DNA from: Enterobacteriaceae bacterium 89
Lineage (GTDB): Bacteria > Pseudomonadota > Gammaproteobacteria > Enterobacterales > Enterobacteriaceae
NCBI GenBank assembly: GCA_014156375.1
Contig: RQJH01000003.1
Location: 744,001 to 808,000, forward strand
Direction of reading: 5' to 3'
Length of the DNA: 64,000 nucleotides
How positions within the stretch are numbered: position 1 is the first letter of the stretch; each line of letters starts with the position of its first letter. The translations under genes and the position numbers were made by a program. Shown here one piece after another: positions 1 through 11,957 of the stretch. The notes under the pieces are model-generated. The model worked only from the letters and a program-made list of their open reading frames with translations. It was not told the DNA's origin and did not search any database.

Positions 1-137
1 TGACTGATCGGCATCCACTGCATCGAGCGCTGAACTGGCACCGTCGGATCATAAGGAGGATTGCGATAATCGTACTTCGGTTTAGAACTACAGCCAGCAA
101 GCAGAACAAAAAAAATAACCAACCATCTTAATTTCAC
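1..137 (-). CDS. emtA: EmtA/MltE lytic transglycosylase, N-terminal part (runs off the window)
   Basis: Start of a membrane-bound endo-type lytic murein transglycosylase, cut by the window edge. On the minus strand a GTG at 137, preceded by AGAAGGAT, opens a reading frame with a short hydrophobic stretch and the lipobox LLAGC, then SSKPKYDY and [13 protein letters not shown], which closely match the start of E. coli MltE. Family members are outer-membrane lipoproteins that cleave glycan strands internally to give 1,6-anhydromuramic ends. The SLT catalytic domain lies outside the window. It is divergent from ldcA, as in E. coli, so two murein-turnover genes share this upstream region. The ATG at 141 is in another frame. 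Confidence 0.85.
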   Translation of the reverse strand, partial: MKLRWLVIFFVLLAGCSSKPKYDYRNPPYDPTVPVQRSMQWMPIS

Positions 138-230
138 GCATCTATCCTTCTGATGGAAAAGTGCCGCGCATAATGACAACGCGTAATTCAAGCGGCATGA
201 TAACCGTTTCATTCTCTGCAAGGAATTGCC

Positions 231-1139
231 ATGACTCTGTTTCATCTGATTGCGCCATCCGGCTACTGCATCAACCAGCAGGCTGCTGCCCGGGGGATCC
301 AGCGTCTGGAGGCAAATGGGCACCGGGTCGAAAATCAGGAGATTCTCATTCGCCGCCAGCAGCGTTTCGCCGGTACAGAATCCGAACGTGCGGAAGACCT
401 CAATGCTCTCGCCAGGCTCGGCGGCAAAAACACCGTAGTGATGCCAGTGCGTGGCGGCTATGGCGCGAATCGGTTAATGGACATGATCGACTGGTCGGCC
501 ATCGCCGTCCGTCAGCAGCAGGATCCTCTGCTGATCTGCGGCCACAGCGATTTTACCGCCGTGCAGATGGCGCTGCTGGATAAAGGCGTCATTACCTTCA
601 GCGGCCCGATGCTGGCCGGGAATTTTGGGGCAGAAAGACTCAATGATTTTACGATGGACCACTTCTGGCGCGCGCTGACTGAACCAGAATTCACCCTTGA
701 ATGGCAAACACCAGCGCAAGACTGCCGAACCGAAGGCACGCTGTGGGGCGGTAATCTCGCCATGCTGACTTCGCTGATTGGCACACCGTGGCTGCCTGCC
801 ATCGATAACGGCATTCTGGTGCTGGAAGACATTAACGAGCATCCTTATCGCGTTGAGCGCATGCTGTTGCAGCTTTTCCACGCCGGGATCCTCGGACGTC
901 AAAATGCTGTTGTGCTGGGCAGCTTCAGCGGTGCGGAGCCGAATGATTACGATGCGGGTTACGATTTGCCGGTGATGATTGACTATCTGCAATCACGTCT
1001 GAATATCCCGGTGATAAGCGGGCTGGATTTCGGTCATGAACAGCGCACCGTGACGCTTCCATTGGGTGCGCAGGGCCAATTGACGGTCAATAATGGTGCG
1101 GCTTCACTCTTTATCACGGGTCATCCGACAATCGTCTGA
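231..1139 (+). CDS. ldcA: LdcA, murein tetrapeptide L,D-carboxypeptidase
   Basis: Cytoplasmic S66-family serine peptidase that removes the terminal D-Ala from recycled murein tetrapeptides, giving tripeptide for reuse by Mpl. The protein has 302 residues, close to E. coli LdcA. The nucleophile is Ser106 in GHSD. The Glu of the catalytic triad is best placed at Glu199 (LVLED) and the His at His269 (DFGHE), with the family spacing. There is no signal peptide, as expected for a cytosolic recycling enzyme. The start ATG follows AAGGAAT. It lies just before nhaP2 on the same strand, 97 bp apart, as in E. coli. Confidence 0.95.
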   Translation: MTLFHLIAPSGYCINQQAAARGIQRLEANGHRVENQEILIRRQQRFAGTESERAEDLNALARLGGKNTVVMPVRGGYGANRLMDMIDWSAIAVRQQQDPLLICGHSDFTAVQMALLDKGVITFSGPMLAGNFGAERLNDFTMDHFWRALTEPEFTLEWQTPAQDCRTEGTLWGGNLAMLTSLIGTPWLPAIDNGILVLEDINEHPYRVERMLLQLFHAGILGRQNAVVLGSFSGAEPNDYDAGYDLPVMIDYLQSRLNIPVISGLDFGHEQRTVTLPLGAQGQLTVNNGAASLFITGHPTIV

Positions 1140-1236
1140 TAAAAAAACCATTCATGGCCCTGATAAATCCATCGTTTTGCTGACGAATATGGTAACGTTT
1201 TAACTCTTATTCACGCAGCAAGGGAGTACGTGAACG

Positions 1237-2970
1237 TTGGATGCCGGGGCAATTGTCAGTCTGTTTATTCTGGGTTCGGTGCTGGTTACCTGCAGCATTT
1301 TATTAAGCTCTTTCTCCTCCCGACTCGGGATCCCTATTCTGGTGATTTTTCTCGCCATCGGCATGCTTGCAGGCGTGGATGGCATAGGCGGGATCCCGTT
1401 CGATAATTACCCCTTCACGTATATGATTAGCAACCTGGCGCTGGCAGTGATCCTGCTCGACGGCGGGATGCGCACTCAGGCCAGCTCCTTCCGCGTGGCG
1501 CTTGGCCCTGCTCTTTCGCTGGCGACCGTGGGCGTCCTGATCACCTCCGGCCTGACCGGGATGATGGCGGCCTGGCTGTTCAATCTGAATCTGATTGAAG
1601 GCATGCTGATCGGCGCGATTGTCGGCTCCACCGATGCTGCGGCGGTGTTTTCGCTGCTGGGTGGCAAAGGGCTCAACGAACGCGTGGGCTCAACGCTGGA
1701 AATAGAGTCCGGCAGCAACGACCCGATGGCCGTGTTCCTGACTATCACCCTGATTGAGATGATCCAGCAGCATCAGGCCGGGCTGAACTGGATGTTCGCG
1801 GTCCACATTATTCAGCAGTTCGGCCTGGGTATTCTGATTGGCGGCGGCGGTGGCTATCTGCTGTTGCAGATGATTAACCGCATCGCGCTGCCTGCCGGGC
1901 TTTATCCGCTGCTGGCGCTGAGCGGCGGGATCATGATTTTCGGCGTGACCACCACTCTGGACGGCAGCGGCATTCTGGCCGTTTATCTGTGTGGTTTCCT
2001 GCTGGGCAACCGCCCTATTCGCAACCGTCACGCTATCCTGCAAAACTTCGATGGTCTGGCCTGGCTGGCGCAAATCGGCATGTTCCTCGTGCTCGGCCTG
2101 CTGGTCACGCCTTCTGACCTGTTACCGATAGCCGTTCCGGCACTGCTGTTATCGGCAGGGATGATTTTCTTCGCTCGCCCACTGTCGGTGTTTATCGGTC
2201 TGCTGCCTTTCCGCGGTTTTAATTTGCGTGAGCGCGTGTTTATCAGCTGGGTTGGCCTGCGCGGTGCGGTTCCCATCATTCTGGCCGTGTTCCCGATGAT
2301 GGCCGGGCTGGAGAACGCCCGCCTGTTCTTTAACGTCGCCTTCTTTGTGGTGTTGGTTTCGCTGCTGTTGCAGGGAACATCGCTGTCCTGGGCGGCGAAG
2401 AAAGCCAAAGTGGTGGTTCCTCCGGTCGGCTGGCCGGTGTCCCGCGTGGGGCTGGATATTCATCCTGAGAACCCGTGGGAACAGTTTGTTTATCAGCTAA
2501 GCGCCGAAAAATGGTGCGTGGGTGCAGCGCTGCGCGATCTGCATATGCCGCGCGATACCCGTATTGCCGCTCTGTTTCGCGATAACGTGCTGCTGGATCC
2601 TTCTCCCGGCACTCGTCTGCATGAAGGCGATATTCTGTGCGTCATCGGTCGCGAGCGGGATTTACCTGCGCTGGGCAAGATGTTCAGCCAGTCTCCGCCG
2701 GTGGCAATGGATCAGAGCTTCTTCGGTGACTTTATTCTGGAAGCCAGCGCCAAATTCGCTGACGTGGCGCTGATTTACGGTCTGGACGGCGGCGAAGCCT
2801 TCCGCGACAACCAGCAGTCGCTGGGTGAAATTGTGCAGCAATTGCTGGGTGCCGCACCGGTCGTCGGTGACCAGGTGGAGTTCGCCGGAATGGTGTGGAC
2901 GGTGGCGGAGAATCAGGACAACGAAGTGTTGAAGATCGGGGTTCGCTTTGCCGATGAGGCTTCGGAGTAA
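1237..2970 (+). CDS. nhaP2: NhaP2/CvrA, K+(Na+)/H+ antiporter
   Basis: CPA1-family cation/proton antiporter of the inner membrane. It has 577 residues against 578 in E. coli CvrA. The first ~390 residues are repeated hydrophobic segments with antiporter motifs ([19 protein letters not shown] with an Asp expected in ion exchange, [12 protein letters not shown]). The C-terminal ~180 residues are a soluble TrkA-C/CorC-like regulatory domain ([14 protein letters not shown]). The start is taken as TTG at 1237 because AAGGGAG lies about 10 bp upstream and the encoded MDAG matches the family N-terminus. A nearby GTG at 1230 is out of frame. The gene converges on dadX, with a REP-type palindrome between. 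Confidence 0.93.
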   Translation: MDAGAIVSLFILGSVLVTCSILLSSFSSRLGIPILVIFLAIGMLAGVDGIGGIPFDNYPFTYMISNLALAVILLDGGMRTQASSFRVALGPALSLATVGVLITSGLTGMMAAWLFNLNLIEGMLIGAIVGSTDAAAVFSLLGGKGLNERVGSTLEIESGSNDPMAVFLTITLIEMIQQHQAGLNWMFAVHIIQQFGLGILIGGGGGYLLLQMINRIALPAGLYPLLALSGGIMIFGVTTTLDGSGILAVYLCGFLLGNRPIRNRHAILQNFDGLAWLAQIGMFLVLGLLVTPSDLLPIAVPALLLSAGMIFFARPLSVFIGLLPFRGFNLRERVFISWVGLRGAVPIILAVFPMMAGLENARLFFNVAFFVVLVSLLLQGTSLSWAAKKAKVVVPPVGWPVSRVGLDIHPENPWEQFVYQLSAEKWCVGAALRDLHMPRDTRIAALFRDNVLLDPSPGTRLHEGDILCVIGRERDLPALGKMFSQSPPVAMDQSFFGDFILEASAKFADVALIYGLDGGEAFRDNQQSLGEIVQQLLGAAPVVGDQVEFAGMVWTVAENQDNEVLKIGVRFADEASE

Positions 2971-2974
2971 TTAA

Positions 2975-3059
2975 GATTGCCCGGTGGCGCTTCGCTTACC
3001 GGACCTACGGGATCGAGGTTTTTGTAGGTCCGGTAAGGCGTAGCCGCCACCGGGCAATC
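2975..3059. repeat. REP/BIME-type inverted repeat
   Basis: About 85 bp fill the gap between the convergent genes nhaP2 and dadX. GATTGCCCGGTGGCG at the left is answered by CGCCACCGGGCAATC at the right, and the inner parts (CTTACCGGACCTAC and GTAGGTCCGGTAAG) also pair, so the whole is one long interrupted palindrome. It shares its arms with the element at 7306-7394. Such pairs are typical extragenic palindromes; here it may also separate the two converging transcripts. Confidence 0.85.
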
Positions 3060-3061
3060 AG

Positions 3062-4132
3062 TTACAGAATACTGACAGGAACCCTTGGAGCCAGCGCACA
3101 CATCAGCTCATAGCCGACCGTGCCGCAGCGTTCGGCGACATCGTCGATTTTAATCTCTTTACCCCACAGCTCGACCGGCGTACCAATCCCTGCCTGCGGG
3201 CACGGCGTTAAATCCACCGTAATCATGTCCATCGACACTTTACCGACGATCTGGGTGCGAATGCCGTCCACCAGCACCGGTGTACCGTCCGGGGCGGTTC
3301 GTGGATAACCATCGGCATAGCCGCAGGCCACAATCCCGATCCGCTGCTCCTGGCTTGCCGTGTAGCGACGATTATAGCCCACGGTATCGCCCGGCTTCAG
3401 GTTCTGCACCGCAATGATTTCACTGCTGAGCGTCATCACCGGCTTCAGACCGCTGTTGGCGATATCCTGCCATTTACCTGAAGGCGACGCACCGTACAGC
3501 ACAATGCCCGGGCGAACCCAGTCAAAATGCGCTTCCGGATGCCACAAAGTGGCCGCGGAGTTGGACAGCGAGCGCGGGCAATCGAGCCCTTCCGCTGCCA
3601 GTTCAATCTGCTGCATGGCTTCTGTGATGCCGTCCGGATTATCCGCATCGGCAAAATGCGACATCAGCGTCATGTCGCTGACGTTACTCATGCCGCGCAG
3701 CTGCTGCCAGACGGTGTGGATTTTATCCGGGGTAAAGCCGAGGCGGTTCATCCCGCTGTTCACCTTCACATAGACATCAAGCGGCGCCTGCATGCGGGCA
3801 TTTTGCAGCGCCTTAAGCTGCCAGTTGCTGTGAACGGTGGTGGTCAGGCGATACTTGTCATACAGCGGCAAATCTTCGGCATGGAAGAATCCTTCCAGCA
3901 TTAGTATTGGCCCCTTCCAGCCGCGCTCGCGCAGCAGAATCGCTTCTTCCAGATTCAGCAGCGCAAAGCCGTCGGTATCGTTCAGCGCGCTCCAGACACG
4001 GTCGATACCGTGGCCGTAAGCATCAGCTTTCACGACTGACCAGACACGGGCATCCGGAGCCGCACGGCGGACAACGGACAGGTTCTGCCGCAGGGCCTGC
4101 AAATCCAGGCTGGCAAGAACGGGACGTGACAT
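3062..4132 (-). CDS. dadX: DadX, catabolic alanine racemase
   Basis: PLP-dependent racemase that converts L-Ala to D-Ala, the substrate of DadA, so that alanine can be degraded to pyruvate. It has 356 residues, as in E. coli. Lys35 in [12 protein letters not shown] is the PLP Schiff-base lysine and Tyr253 in VGYNRRY is the second catalytic base. A fold-III alanine racemase barrel is followed by a beta domain. The gene starts 9 bp after the dadA stop, so the two form one operon read from the dadA promoter. The biosynthetic paralogue alr is not in the window; position next to dadA decides the name. Confidence 0.95.
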   Translation of the reverse strand: MSRPVLASLDLQALRQNLSVVRRAAPDARVWSVVKADAYGHGIDRVWSALNDTDGFALLNLEEAILLRERGWKGPILMLEGFFHAEDLPLYDKYRLTTTVHSNWQLKALQNARMQAPLDVYVKVNSGMNRLGFTPDKIHTVWQQLRGMSNVSDMTLMSHFADADNPDGITEAMQQIELAAEGLDCPRSLSNSAATLWHPEAHFDWVRPGIVLYGASPSGKWQDIANSGLKPVMTLSSEIIAVQNLKPGDTVGYNRRYTASQEQRIGIVACGYADGYPRTAPDGTPVLVDGIRTQIVGKVSMDMITVDLTPCPQAGIGTPVELWGKEIKIDDVAERCGTVGYELMCALAPRVPVSIL

Positions 4133-4141
4133 AACTGCTCC

Positions 4142-5455
<1,314 letters not shown>

Positions 5456-5527
5456 TTAAAAGAACAATCTTCTGATTACAAATTGATAACCCAGAAGAAA
5501 ATATTATTCAACATACGCTTTATTTAT

Positions 5528-5543
5528 GGTGACTTTCCTCACA
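5528..5543. promoter_or_regulatory. Probable CRP-cAMP site of the dadAX promoter
   Basis: GGTGA-CTTTCC-TCACA matches the CRP core TGTGA-N6-TCACA at 9 of 10 positions. It lies 88-103 bp upstream of the dadA start codon. E. coli dadAX is known to be CRP-activated, so the call rests on both sequence and family knowledge. It sits between divergent genes and could also affect ycgB. Confidence 0.6.
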
Positions 5544-5759
5544 CATGCCCATATAGCAAAGGTATCGCTGAATTTGAAATCTCCTGCTACAGCTTAAAAA
5601 CCGTCAGGAGAAAATCCTGCGTAAATGGCAAAACATCGCCATGGACGCAGGGAAATCGCGAATAAAAAGTTTTGCCGTTCGCACGTAACGCCTGGGGTGT
5701 TCTATCCTTGATATGAGGCTCTCCAGACAGAGAGAGCCGCCAACAACGAGGGCGCGCTA

Positions 5760-7292
5760 ATGGCTACGATTGATTCCATGAATAAGGACACCACACGTCT
5801 GAGCGATGGACCCGACTGGACCTTCGAGCTGCTGGATACCTATCTGGCGGAAATCGATCGGGTGGCGAAACTCTACCGTCTCGATACCTATCCTCACCAA
5901 ATTGAAGTCATTACGTCTGAACAGATGATGGACGCCTACTCCAGCGTCGGGATGCCGATCAACTATACCCACTGGTCATTTGGCAAAAAATTCATCGAGA
6001 CGGAGCGACTGTACAAACACGGGCAGCAGGGGCTGGCGTATGAAATCGTCATTAACTCTAACCCGTGTATCGCCTATCTGATGGAAGAGAACACCATGAC
6101 CATGCAGGCGCTGGTGATGGCGCACGCCTGCTATGGGCACAACTCTTTCTTTAAGAACAACTACCTGTTCCGCAGCTGGACCGATGCCAGCTCGATTGTC
6201 GATTACCTGATCTTCGCCCGTAAATACATTACCGAATGCGAAGAGCGCTATGGCGTGGATGAAGTGGAAAAACTGCTCGACTCCTGCCACGCGCTGATGA
6301 ACTACGGCGTGGACCGCTATAAACGTCCACAGAAAATCTCGTTGCAGGAAGAGAAAGCCCGGCAGAAAAGCCGCGAGGAGTATCTGCAAAGCCAGGTGAA
6401 TACCCTGTGGCGCACACTGCCGAAGAAAGAAGAAGAGAAAGCGGTAGAGGTGGCACGGCGCTATCCGTCTGAGCCGCAGGAAAACATTCTCTACTTTATG
6501 GAAAAAAATGCCCCGCTGCTGGAGTCCTGGCAGCGTGAGATCCTGCGCATCGTGCGCAAGGTCAGCCAGTATTTTTATCCGCAGAAACAGACTCAGGTGA
6601 TGAACGAAGGCTGGGCGACGTTCTGGCACTACACCATTCTGAATCATCTGTACGATGAAGGAAAAGTGACCGAGCGCTTTATGCTGGAATTCCTGCACAG
6701 CCACACCAACGTGGTGTTCCAGCCGCCTTACAACAGCCCGTGGTACAGCGGCATCAACCCGTACGCGCTGGGCTTTGCGATGTTCCAGGACATCAAGCGT
6801 ATCTGCCAGTCGCCGACCGAAGAGGATAAGTACTGGTTCCCGGATATCGCCGGTTCAGACTGGGTGGAAACACTGCATTTCGCGATGCGCGACTTCAAGG
6901 ACGAGAGCTTTATCAGCCAGTTCCTGTCGCCGAAGGTGATGCGTGATTTCCGTCTGTTTACCGTGCTCGATGACGATCACAACAACTATCTGGAAATTTC
7001 GGCGATTCACAACGAGGAAGGCTATCGCGAGATCCGCAACCGCCTGTCGTCGCAGTACAACCTCAGCAACCTGGAGCCGAATATTCAGGTGTGGAATGTG
7101 GATCTGCGTGGCGATCGTTCGTTAACGCTGCGCTACGTGCCGCACAACCGTGCGCCGCTGGATATGGGGCGTCGGGAAGTGCTGAAGCATGTGCATCGCC
7201 TGTGGGGATTTGACGTGCTGCTGGAGCAGCAGAATGCGGACGGTAGCGTTGAGCTGCTTGAGCGCTGCCCGCCCCGGCAGAATTTGCTGTGA
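5760..7292 (+). CDS. ycgB: YcgB, SpoVR-family protein
   Basis: Soluble 510-residue protein of the SpoVR family, named after a Bacillus spore-cortex protein. The biochemical role is unknown. Conserved family segments are visible, such as NEGWATFWHYTILN and ADIAGSDWVETLHFAMRDFKDESF-like stretches near residues 285-390; the ORF spans the full family length. There is no signal peptide or membrane segment. In E. coli ycgB belongs to the sigma-S stress regulon. CTATCCT at 5702-5708, about 52 bp upstream of the start, resembles a sigma-S -10 element (CTATACT), but this was not tested. It is a single-gene unit that ends before a REP palindrome. Confidence 0.9.
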   Translation: MATIDSMNKDTTRLSDGPDWTFELLDTYLAEIDRVAKLYRLDTYPHQIEVITSEQMMDAYSSVGMPINYTHWSFGKKFIETERLYKHGQQGLAYEIVINSNPCIAYLMEENTMTMQALVMAHACYGHNSFFKNNYLFRSWTDASSIVDYLIFARKYITECEERYGVDEVEKLLDSCHALMNYGVDRYKRPQKISLQEEKARQKSREEYLQSQVNTLWRTLPKKEEEKAVEVARRYPSEPQENILYFMEKNAPLLESWQREILRIVRKVSQYFYPQKQTQVMNEGWATFWHYTILNHLYDEGKVTERFMLEFLHSHTNVVFQPPYNSPWYSGINPYALGFAMFQDIKRICQSPTEEDKYWFPDIAGSDWVETLHFAMRDFKDESFISQFLSPKVMRDFRLFTVLDDDHNNYLEISAIHNEEGYREIRNRLSSQYNLSNLEPNIQVWNVDLRGDRSLTLRYVPHNRAPLDMGRREVLKHVHRLWGFDVLLEQQNADGSVELLERCPPRQNLL

Positions 7293-7305
7293 TTCAAAAA
7301 CAGAA

Positions 7306-7394
7306 ATGCCCGGTGGCGCTAGCGCTTACCGGGCCTACAGGTTCGATGCGGTTTGGCTTTTTGTAGGCCGGATAAGCATAGCGCATCCGGCAAC
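7306..7394. repeat. REP/BIME-type inverted repeat
   Basis: Between convergent ycgB and fadR. ATGCCCGGTGGCGCTAGCG and CTTACCGGGCCTAC on the left pair with GTAGGCCGGATAAG and TAGCGCATCCGGCA on the right, with imperfect arms. It is the same family as 2975-3059 but the right arm is the GGATAAGC...GCATCCGGC variant, so the two halves are of different REP subtypes. Confidence 0.83.
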
Positions 7395-7402
7395 ACAGTT
7401 TA

Positions 7403-8122
7403 TTATCGGCTATGAATAGCCAAATCCCCCGGCAGCGTTTTCTGCATCTTGTGCCAGATCAGGCCACTCTCGTGACCATAGCGGCGAACGGTTTCGTACA
7501 CCTGTTCGTGCTGTCCCTGTTCGCACACTTTTGCCAGCTGATGGTAGAAACCGAGCGCCAGCGCGCGGGCTTCAGGGCTGGCGAAATAGTGACGGCCGAT
7601 GCGGGTGTAGAGCCCTTTCATGCCGTTGAGGATCAGGCCGTAGATTGGGTTGCCGGAGGCGAATGCCAGGCCGCGGAAAATGCTGTAATCCAGTTCAGCA
7701 AACGCATCAGCGTGATCTTCCACCTCATTCGCGGTTGCCAGCACTTTCATCGCATCTTCAGGATGCAGGCGAATGGCGGTACGGATAAAGATGGTAGCGA
7801 TGTTGGTACGCACGGAAAGCAGGTTATCGATCAGCTGCGGTACGCGGTCGTGATCCAGACGGGCCAGGGTTTCGAGGATGTTTAATCCCGACGTTTCCCA
7901 GAAGTTGTTCACTTTTGTCGGTTTGCCGTGCTGAATGGTCAGCCAGCCGTCGCGAGCCAGACGTTGCAACACTTCACGTAAGGTGGTGCGCGTGACGCCA
8001 ATCAGCTCTGAGAGTTCACGCTCAGCAGGCAGAATGGATCCGGGAGGAAAGCGGTTATTCCAGATACTTTCAATGATGTACTCTTCCGCGAAACCCGCCG
8101 GGCTCTGCGCCTTAATGACCAT
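7403..8122 (-). CDS. fadR: FadR, fatty-acid metabolism regulator
   Basis: GntR-family regulator that represses fatty-acid degradation genes and activates fabA/fabB; long-chain acyl-CoA releases it from DNA. It has 239 residues from the ATG at 8122, as in E. coli; the longer frame to 8167 adds 15 residues unlike the family. The N-terminal winged helix is seen in [31 protein letters not shown] (residues ~25-57), followed by the helical acyl-CoA-binding FCD/FadR_C domain. One probable target, fadD, lies in the same window with a good operator at 17369-17385. fadR is divergent from nhaB, 216 bp apart. Confidence 0.97.
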   Translation of the reverse strand: MVIKAQSPAGFAEEYIIESIWNNRFPPGSILPAERELSELIGVTRTTLREVLQRLARDGWLTIQHGKPTKVNNFWETSGLNILETLARLDHDRVPQLIDNLLSVRTNIATIFIRTAIRLHPEDAMKVLATANEVEDHADAFAELDYSIFRGLAFASGNPIYGLILNGMKGLYTRIGRHYFASPEARALALGFYHQLAKVCEQGQHEQVYETVRRYGHESGLIWHKMQKTLPGDLAIHSR

Positions 8123-8338
8123 AGTGAGATTTCCATTACACAGCGTTGCAAATATTAAACTCATCATACCAGAGCCAAAGAGGTGCAGATAGCGCGCCGC
8201 TGCAATTAAAAAGGGATCGCCGTTTCATTTCCTCAAATTTGTAACACCCGCTTCGCTTGATCGTCCGCCCGTCAGGACGGATACTTCATCTTTCATACTC
8301 AATACTTTGAATACTTTTGACGGGATCGGAACTCTGTC

Positions 8339-9895
8339 GTGGAAATATCAACCTCGCGCGCGCTGTGGCGTAATTTTTTAGGCCAGTCACCGGATTGGTA
8401 CAAGTTAACGCTGATCGTTTTTTTACTGATCAACCCCCTCGTATTTTTCATCAACCCGTTTGTCGCCGGTTGGATGCTGGTCGCGGAGTTTATCTTCACC
8501 CTGGCGATGGCGCTGAAGTGCTATCCCCTGCTGCCCGGCGGTCTGCTGGCGCTCGAAAGCGTGATCATCGGCATGACCAGCGCCGAACACGTACGGGAAG
8601 AAATTGCCGGTAATCTTGAAGTGCTGTTGCTGCTGATCTTCATGGTCGCGGGCATCTATTTTATGAAGCAGCTGCTGCTGTTCATTTTTACCCGATTGTT
8701 GCTAAGTATTCGCAGCAAAATGCTGCTTTCGGCGGCGTTTTGCCTCGCAGCGGCGTTTTTGTCCGCTTTCCTCGATGCGTTAACCGTCGTGGCGGTGATC
8801 ATCAGCGTGGCCGTCGGTTTCTACAGCATCTATCATCGCGTGGCTTCGTCCCGCCCTAACGATAACGACATGCTCGACGACAGCCATATCCATAAGCATA
8901 ACCGTGACGTACTGGAACAATTCCGCGCTTTCTTGCGCAGCCTGATGATGCACGCTGGAGTCGGCACCGCACTCGGCGGGGTAATGACGATGGTGGGCGA
9001 ACCGCAAAACCTGATCATCGCCAAAGCCGCTGGCTGGCATTTTGGCGAGTTTTTCCTGCGCATGCTGCCCGTCACGCTGCCGGTGTTTGTCTGCGGCCTG
9101 CTGACCTGTCTGCTGGTCGAGAAATTTAAGTGGTTTGGCTATGGCGCTCAGCTTCCTCAGGGTGTGCGCGATGTGCTGCAGGAGTTTGATACCCGCAGCC
9201 GCGAAAGCCGCTCGCGCCAGGAGTCGGTGAAGCTGGTGGTTCAGGGGATTATCGGCGTCTGGCTGGTGGTTGCTCTGGCCCTGCATCTGGCGGAAGTCGG
9301 GCTGATTGGCCTGTCGGTCATTATCCTGGCCTCCTCGCTGACAGGCGTCACTGATGAGCATGCGATCGGCAAAGCCTTCACCGAAGCGCTGCCGTTCACC
9401 GCCCTGTTGACCGTGTTTTTCGCCGTCGTGGCGGTGATTATCGATCAGCATCTGTTTGCGCCAATCATTGAGTTTGTGCTTCAGGCTTCACCACACGCGC
9501 AGCTTTCGTTGTTCTACCTGTTCAACGGCCTGCTGTCGTCTATTTCCGATAACGTCTTTGTCGGCACGGTGTATATCAACGAAGCCAAAGCAGCGTTGGA
9601 GCACGGCGCTATTTCACTGCCTCAGTTTGAAATGCTGGCCGTCGCCATTAATACGGGGACTAATTTGCCTTCAGTCGCCACGCCTAACGGCCAGGCCGCG
9701 TTTCTGTTCCTGCTGACCTCAGCCCTCGCCCCGCTGATCCGTCTTTCCTATGGGCGTATGGTGTGGATGGCGCTGCCTTACACACTGGTGCTGACGCTGG
9801 TAGGATTACTGTGCGTAGAGTTCACTCTCATTCCTTATACGGAGTGGATGAGCGCTAAAGGCATTCTGGTCAGTTCGCCTCTCTTAAGTCATTAA
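8339..9895 (+). CDS. nhaB: NhaB, Na+/H+ antiporter
   Basis: Inner-membrane electrogenic sodium/proton antiporter (3 H+ per 2 Na+ in the E. coli enzyme). The protein has 518 residues, slightly longer than E. coli NhaB (513) through a different C-terminal tail ([10 protein letters not shown]). The start is GTG at 8339, after CGGGATCGGA, giving [20 protein letters not shown] as in the family. It has about twelve hydrophobic segments and conserved stretches such as [24 protein letters not shown] and [11 protein letters not shown]. The hairpin CGCCCGGT/ACCGGGCG at 9911-9933 follows the stop but lacks a T-run. Confidence 0.95.
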   Translation: MEISTSRALWRNFLGQSPDWYKLTLIVFLLINPLVFFINPFVAGWMLVAEFIFTLAMALKCYPLLPGGLLALESVIIGMTSAEHVREEIAGNLEVLLLLIFMVAGIYFMKQLLLFIFTRLLLSIRSKMLLSAAFCLAAAFLSAFLDALTVVAVIISVAVGFYSIYHRVASSRPNDNDMLDDSHIHKHNRDVLEQFRAFLRSLMMHAGVGTALGGVMTMVGEPQNLIIAKAAGWHFGEFFLRMLPVTLPVFVCGLLTCLLVEKFKWFGYGAQLPQGVRDVLQEFDTRSRESRSRQESVKLVVQGIIGVWLVVALALHLAEVGLIGLSVIILASSLTGVTDEHAIGKAFTEALPFTALLTVFFAVVAVIIDQHLFAPIIEFVLQASPHAQLSLFYLFNGLLSSISDNVFVGTVYINEAKAALEHGAISLPQFEMLAVAINTGTNLPSVATPNGQAAFLFLLTSALAPLIRLSYGRMVWMALPYTLVLTLVGLLCVEFTLIPYTEWMSAKGILVSSPLLSH

Positions 9896-9910
9896 AACTG
9901 TACTTATTGA

Positions 9911-9933
9911 CGCCCGGTTTACGTTACCGGGCG
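9911..9933 (+). terminator. Hairpin after nhaB, weak terminator
   Basis: CGCCCGGT and ACCGGGCG form an 8-bp stem 15 bp after the nhaB stop. The following bases (ATTCATCGTTA) are not a T-run, so it may be a processing or stabilising hairpin rather than an intrinsic terminator. Confidence 0.35.
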
Positions 9934-10031
9934 ATTCATCGTTATTTACGCATTAATTTCAGTCTGACTAGTGGCGCGGTAAATGTTTTCGTTTACACTG
10001 CTGTGTCTTTGCACGTTCCAGGGAAATGATT

Positions 10032-10562
10032 ATGTTGCGATTTTTAAACCAATGCTCGCGAGGTCGCGGAGCATGGTTACTGATGGCGCTGACGGCTTTC
10101 GCGCTAGAAATGGTCGCGCTGTGGTTCCAGCATGTGATGCTGTTGAAACCATGCGTATTATGTATTTATGAGCGCTGTGCGCTGTTCGGCATTATGGGTG
10201 CGGGCCTTGTAGGTGCGATTGCGCCGAAATCGCCGCTGCGTTATGCCGCGATTGCCATCTGGATCTACAGCGCCGTGCGTGGTCTGCAACTGTCATGGGA
10301 ACACACCATGATCCAGCTGCATCCTTCTCCGTTCCAGACCTGTGATTTCATGGCTCGTTTCCCGAGCTGGCTGCCGCTGGATAAATGGTTGCCGCAGGTG
10401 TTCGTGGCCAGCGGTGACTGCTCCGTTCGTCAGTGGGAATTCCTGACGCTTGAAATGCCGCAGTGGCTGGTGGGCGTTTTCGCCGCGTATCTGATTGTGG
10501 CGCTGCTGGTGCTGATTGCTCAGCCGTTCAAGCCGAAACGACGTGACCTGTTTGGTCGATAA
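10032..10562 (+). CDS. dsbB: DsbB, quinone-linked disulfide-forming protein
   Basis: Four-span inner-membrane protein that re-oxidises periplasmic DsbA and passes electrons to ubiquinone or menaquinone. It has 176 residues from the ATG at 10032. The ATG at 10026 lies too close to the AGGGAA ribosome site and would add two residues. All four essential cysteines are at the E. coli positions: Cys41/Cys44 (CVLC) in the first periplasmic loop, and Cys104 and Cys130 in the second. It is a single gene between nhaB and a strong terminator. Confidence 0.97.
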   Translation: MLRFLNQCSRGRGAWLLMALTAFALEMVALWFQHVMLLKPCVLCIYERCALFGIMGAGLVGAIAPKSPLRYAAIAIWIYSAVRGLQLSWEHTMIQLHPSPFQTCDFMARFPSWLPLDKWLPQVFVASGDCSVRQWEFLTLEMPQWLVGVFAAYLIVALLVLIAQPFKPKRRDLFGR

Positions 10563-10568
10563 TAAATG

Positions 10569-10595
10569 CAAAACCCCTCTTCGGAGGGGTTTTTA
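10569..10595 (+). terminator. Intrinsic terminator of dsbB
   Basis: AAAACCCCTC-TTC-GGAGGGGTTTTTA gives a compact GC stem followed by a T-run, 7 bp after the dsbB stop. Confidence 0.9.
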
Positions 10596-10602
10596 GTATT
10601 TG

Positions 10603-10700
10603 CTCCCTCTCCCTGTGGGAGAGGGTCGGGTGAGGGCATCAGCGTGCTCGTTTCCCCTCTCCCTAACCCTCTCCCCAAAGGGGCGAGGGAACAGTCTGGA
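10603..10700. repeat. CCCTCTCCC...GGGAGAGGG extragenic palindromic repeat
   Basis: Two units in the dsbB-ycgN gap. The first pairs CCCTCTCCC with GGGAGAGGG and continues TCGGGTGAGGGCATCAG. The second, on the other strand, reads CCCTCTCCCTAACCCTC and ends GGGGCGAGGGAAC. The same family forms the tandem array at 14211-14397. It does not resemble the REP elements at 2975 and 7306. Confidence 0.75.
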
Positions 10701-10729
10701 GCTGATTAGTTTTCTCTCACCCTGAAAAT

Positions 10730-11173
10730 TTAGCCACGACCCGGGTGATTCATAATGTGGTCTTCCCAGTCCACCACCTCAGACTCCTTCACCGCTATAT
10801 GACGTACCGAAATACGCTCACCGTGCATCGCGGCTTTTGAGCCGGTCAACAACGGGTGCCATTTCGGCAGCGGTTTCCCTTCCGCCAGCAGGCGATAGGC
10901 ACAGGTGTGTGGCAGCCATTCAAAAGTCGGCAGGTTATCACGGGTGAGTTTGATGCAGTCCGGCTCGTACTCGAAGCGGCGTTCGTAGTTACGGCATTGA
11001 CAGGTTTTGATGTTCAGCTGCTGGCAGGCGACGTTGGTGAAATAGATTTCATCGCTGTCTTCATCCATCAGCTTGTGCAGGCAGCATTGACCGCAGCCGT
11101 CGCACAGAGACTCCCACTCAGCGTCGGTCATTTGCTCGAGTGTTTTAGTTTGCCAGAAGGGAGTGTCGCTCAT
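10730..11173 (-). CDS. ycgN: YcgN, UPF0260 Cys-rich protein
   Basis: Cytoplasmic protein of unknown function, 147 residues from the ATG at 11173; GGCGGA lies just upstream. The longer frame to 11233 adds 20 residues unlike the family. Its striking feature is the cysteine pattern [11 protein letters not shown] near residue 25, then CQCRNY and EPDC, the zinc- or iron-binding signature of the YkgJ/YcgN family. The window therefore supports a metal-binding protein but not a reaction. It is codirectional with ycgM and ycgL. Confidence 0.88.
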   Translation of the reverse strand: MSDTPFWQTKTLEQMTDAEWESLCDGCGQCCLHKLMDEDSDEIYFTNVACQQLNIKTCQCRNYERRFEYEPDCIKLTRDNLPTFEWLPHTCAYRLLAEGKPLPKWHPLLTGSKAAMHGERISVRHIAVKESEVVDWEDHIMNHPGRG

Positions 11174-11278
11174 AGATTTATCCGCCGTTAAAAACCAGGG
11201 GCACCTTATAACCAGTCTGGCATGCGGATGCAAGTTTTGCCGCCCCCATGCTGACTTAAGGGTGGCGGCAATGCAGCG

Positions 11279-11938
11279 TTACAGCACTCGCGTCGTCAGC
11301 GAATGACCGTTGAACATCACTTCCAGTTCATCTCCGCTGTTCAGCGGGCCAACGCCATCTGGCGTACCAGTGAGGATCACGTCGCCGCTTTTCAGGGTGA
11401 AGAAGCGGCTCATATAGGCAATCAGCGGCACAATTTTGTGGATCATATCTGCCGTTGTACCCTGCTGGCGAACTTCGCCGTTGATTTTCAGCCCGAGCGT
11501 GGTCGCCTGCGGATCGCCTTTGAACTCAGACGCCGGAATAAAACCGGAAATCGGGCAGGAATAATCAAAGCCTTTGGATTTTTCCCACGGTTGCCCCGCT
11601 TTCTTCAGCTTACCCTGCAGGTCGCGTAGCGTAAGATCCAGTGCCACACCGTAGCCAGCAATGGCTTTCAGGACATGATCTTCCGTCGCCTGGCGCAGTG
11701 TACCGCCAATCAGGATCGCCAGTTCCACCTCGTGATGCACAGAACCTAATCCTTCAGGCAGCACCAACGGCTGGCGAATATCGCACAGCGCGGTTTCAGG
11801 TTTAATAAACAGCACCGGCTCTTCCGGCGTGGCGCTACCCATTTCCTGAATATGCTTAGCATAGTTACTGCCTACACAAACCACTTTACTGACCGGGTAA
11901 TCCAGTAGCGCGCCCTGCCAGTTATGATGTTGATACAT
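11279..11938 (-). CDS. ycgM: YcgM, fumarylacetoacetate hydrolase-family protein (probable oxaloacetate tautomerase)
   Basis: FAH-fold protein, 219 residues from the ATG at 11938, as in E. coli. The longer frame to 12073 overlaps ycgL and is rejected. The FAH metal-binding core is present: SVHHEVELAILIG provides the His-Glu-x-Glu ligands and ALDLTLRDLQ the Asp, while FTLKSGDVILTGTPDGVG is the conserved C-terminal loop. Close relatives (FAHD1 type) act on oxaloacetate, as decarboxylase or as enol-keto tautomerase protecting the TCA cycle. The exact activity here is inferred from family. Confidence 0.9.
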   Translation of the reverse strand: MYQHHNWQGALLDYPVSKVVCVGSNYAKHIQEMGSATPEEPVLFIKPETALCDIRQPLVLPEGLGSVHHEVELAILIGGTLRQATEDHVLKAIAGYGVALDLTLRDLQGKLKKAGQPWEKSKGFDYSCPISGFIPASEFKGDPQATTLGLKINGEVRQQGTTADMIHKIVPLIAYMSRFFTLKSGDVILTGTPDGVGPLNSGDELEVMFNGHSLTTRVL

Positions 11939-11957
11939 GCCTGCTCCTGTCGTTGCG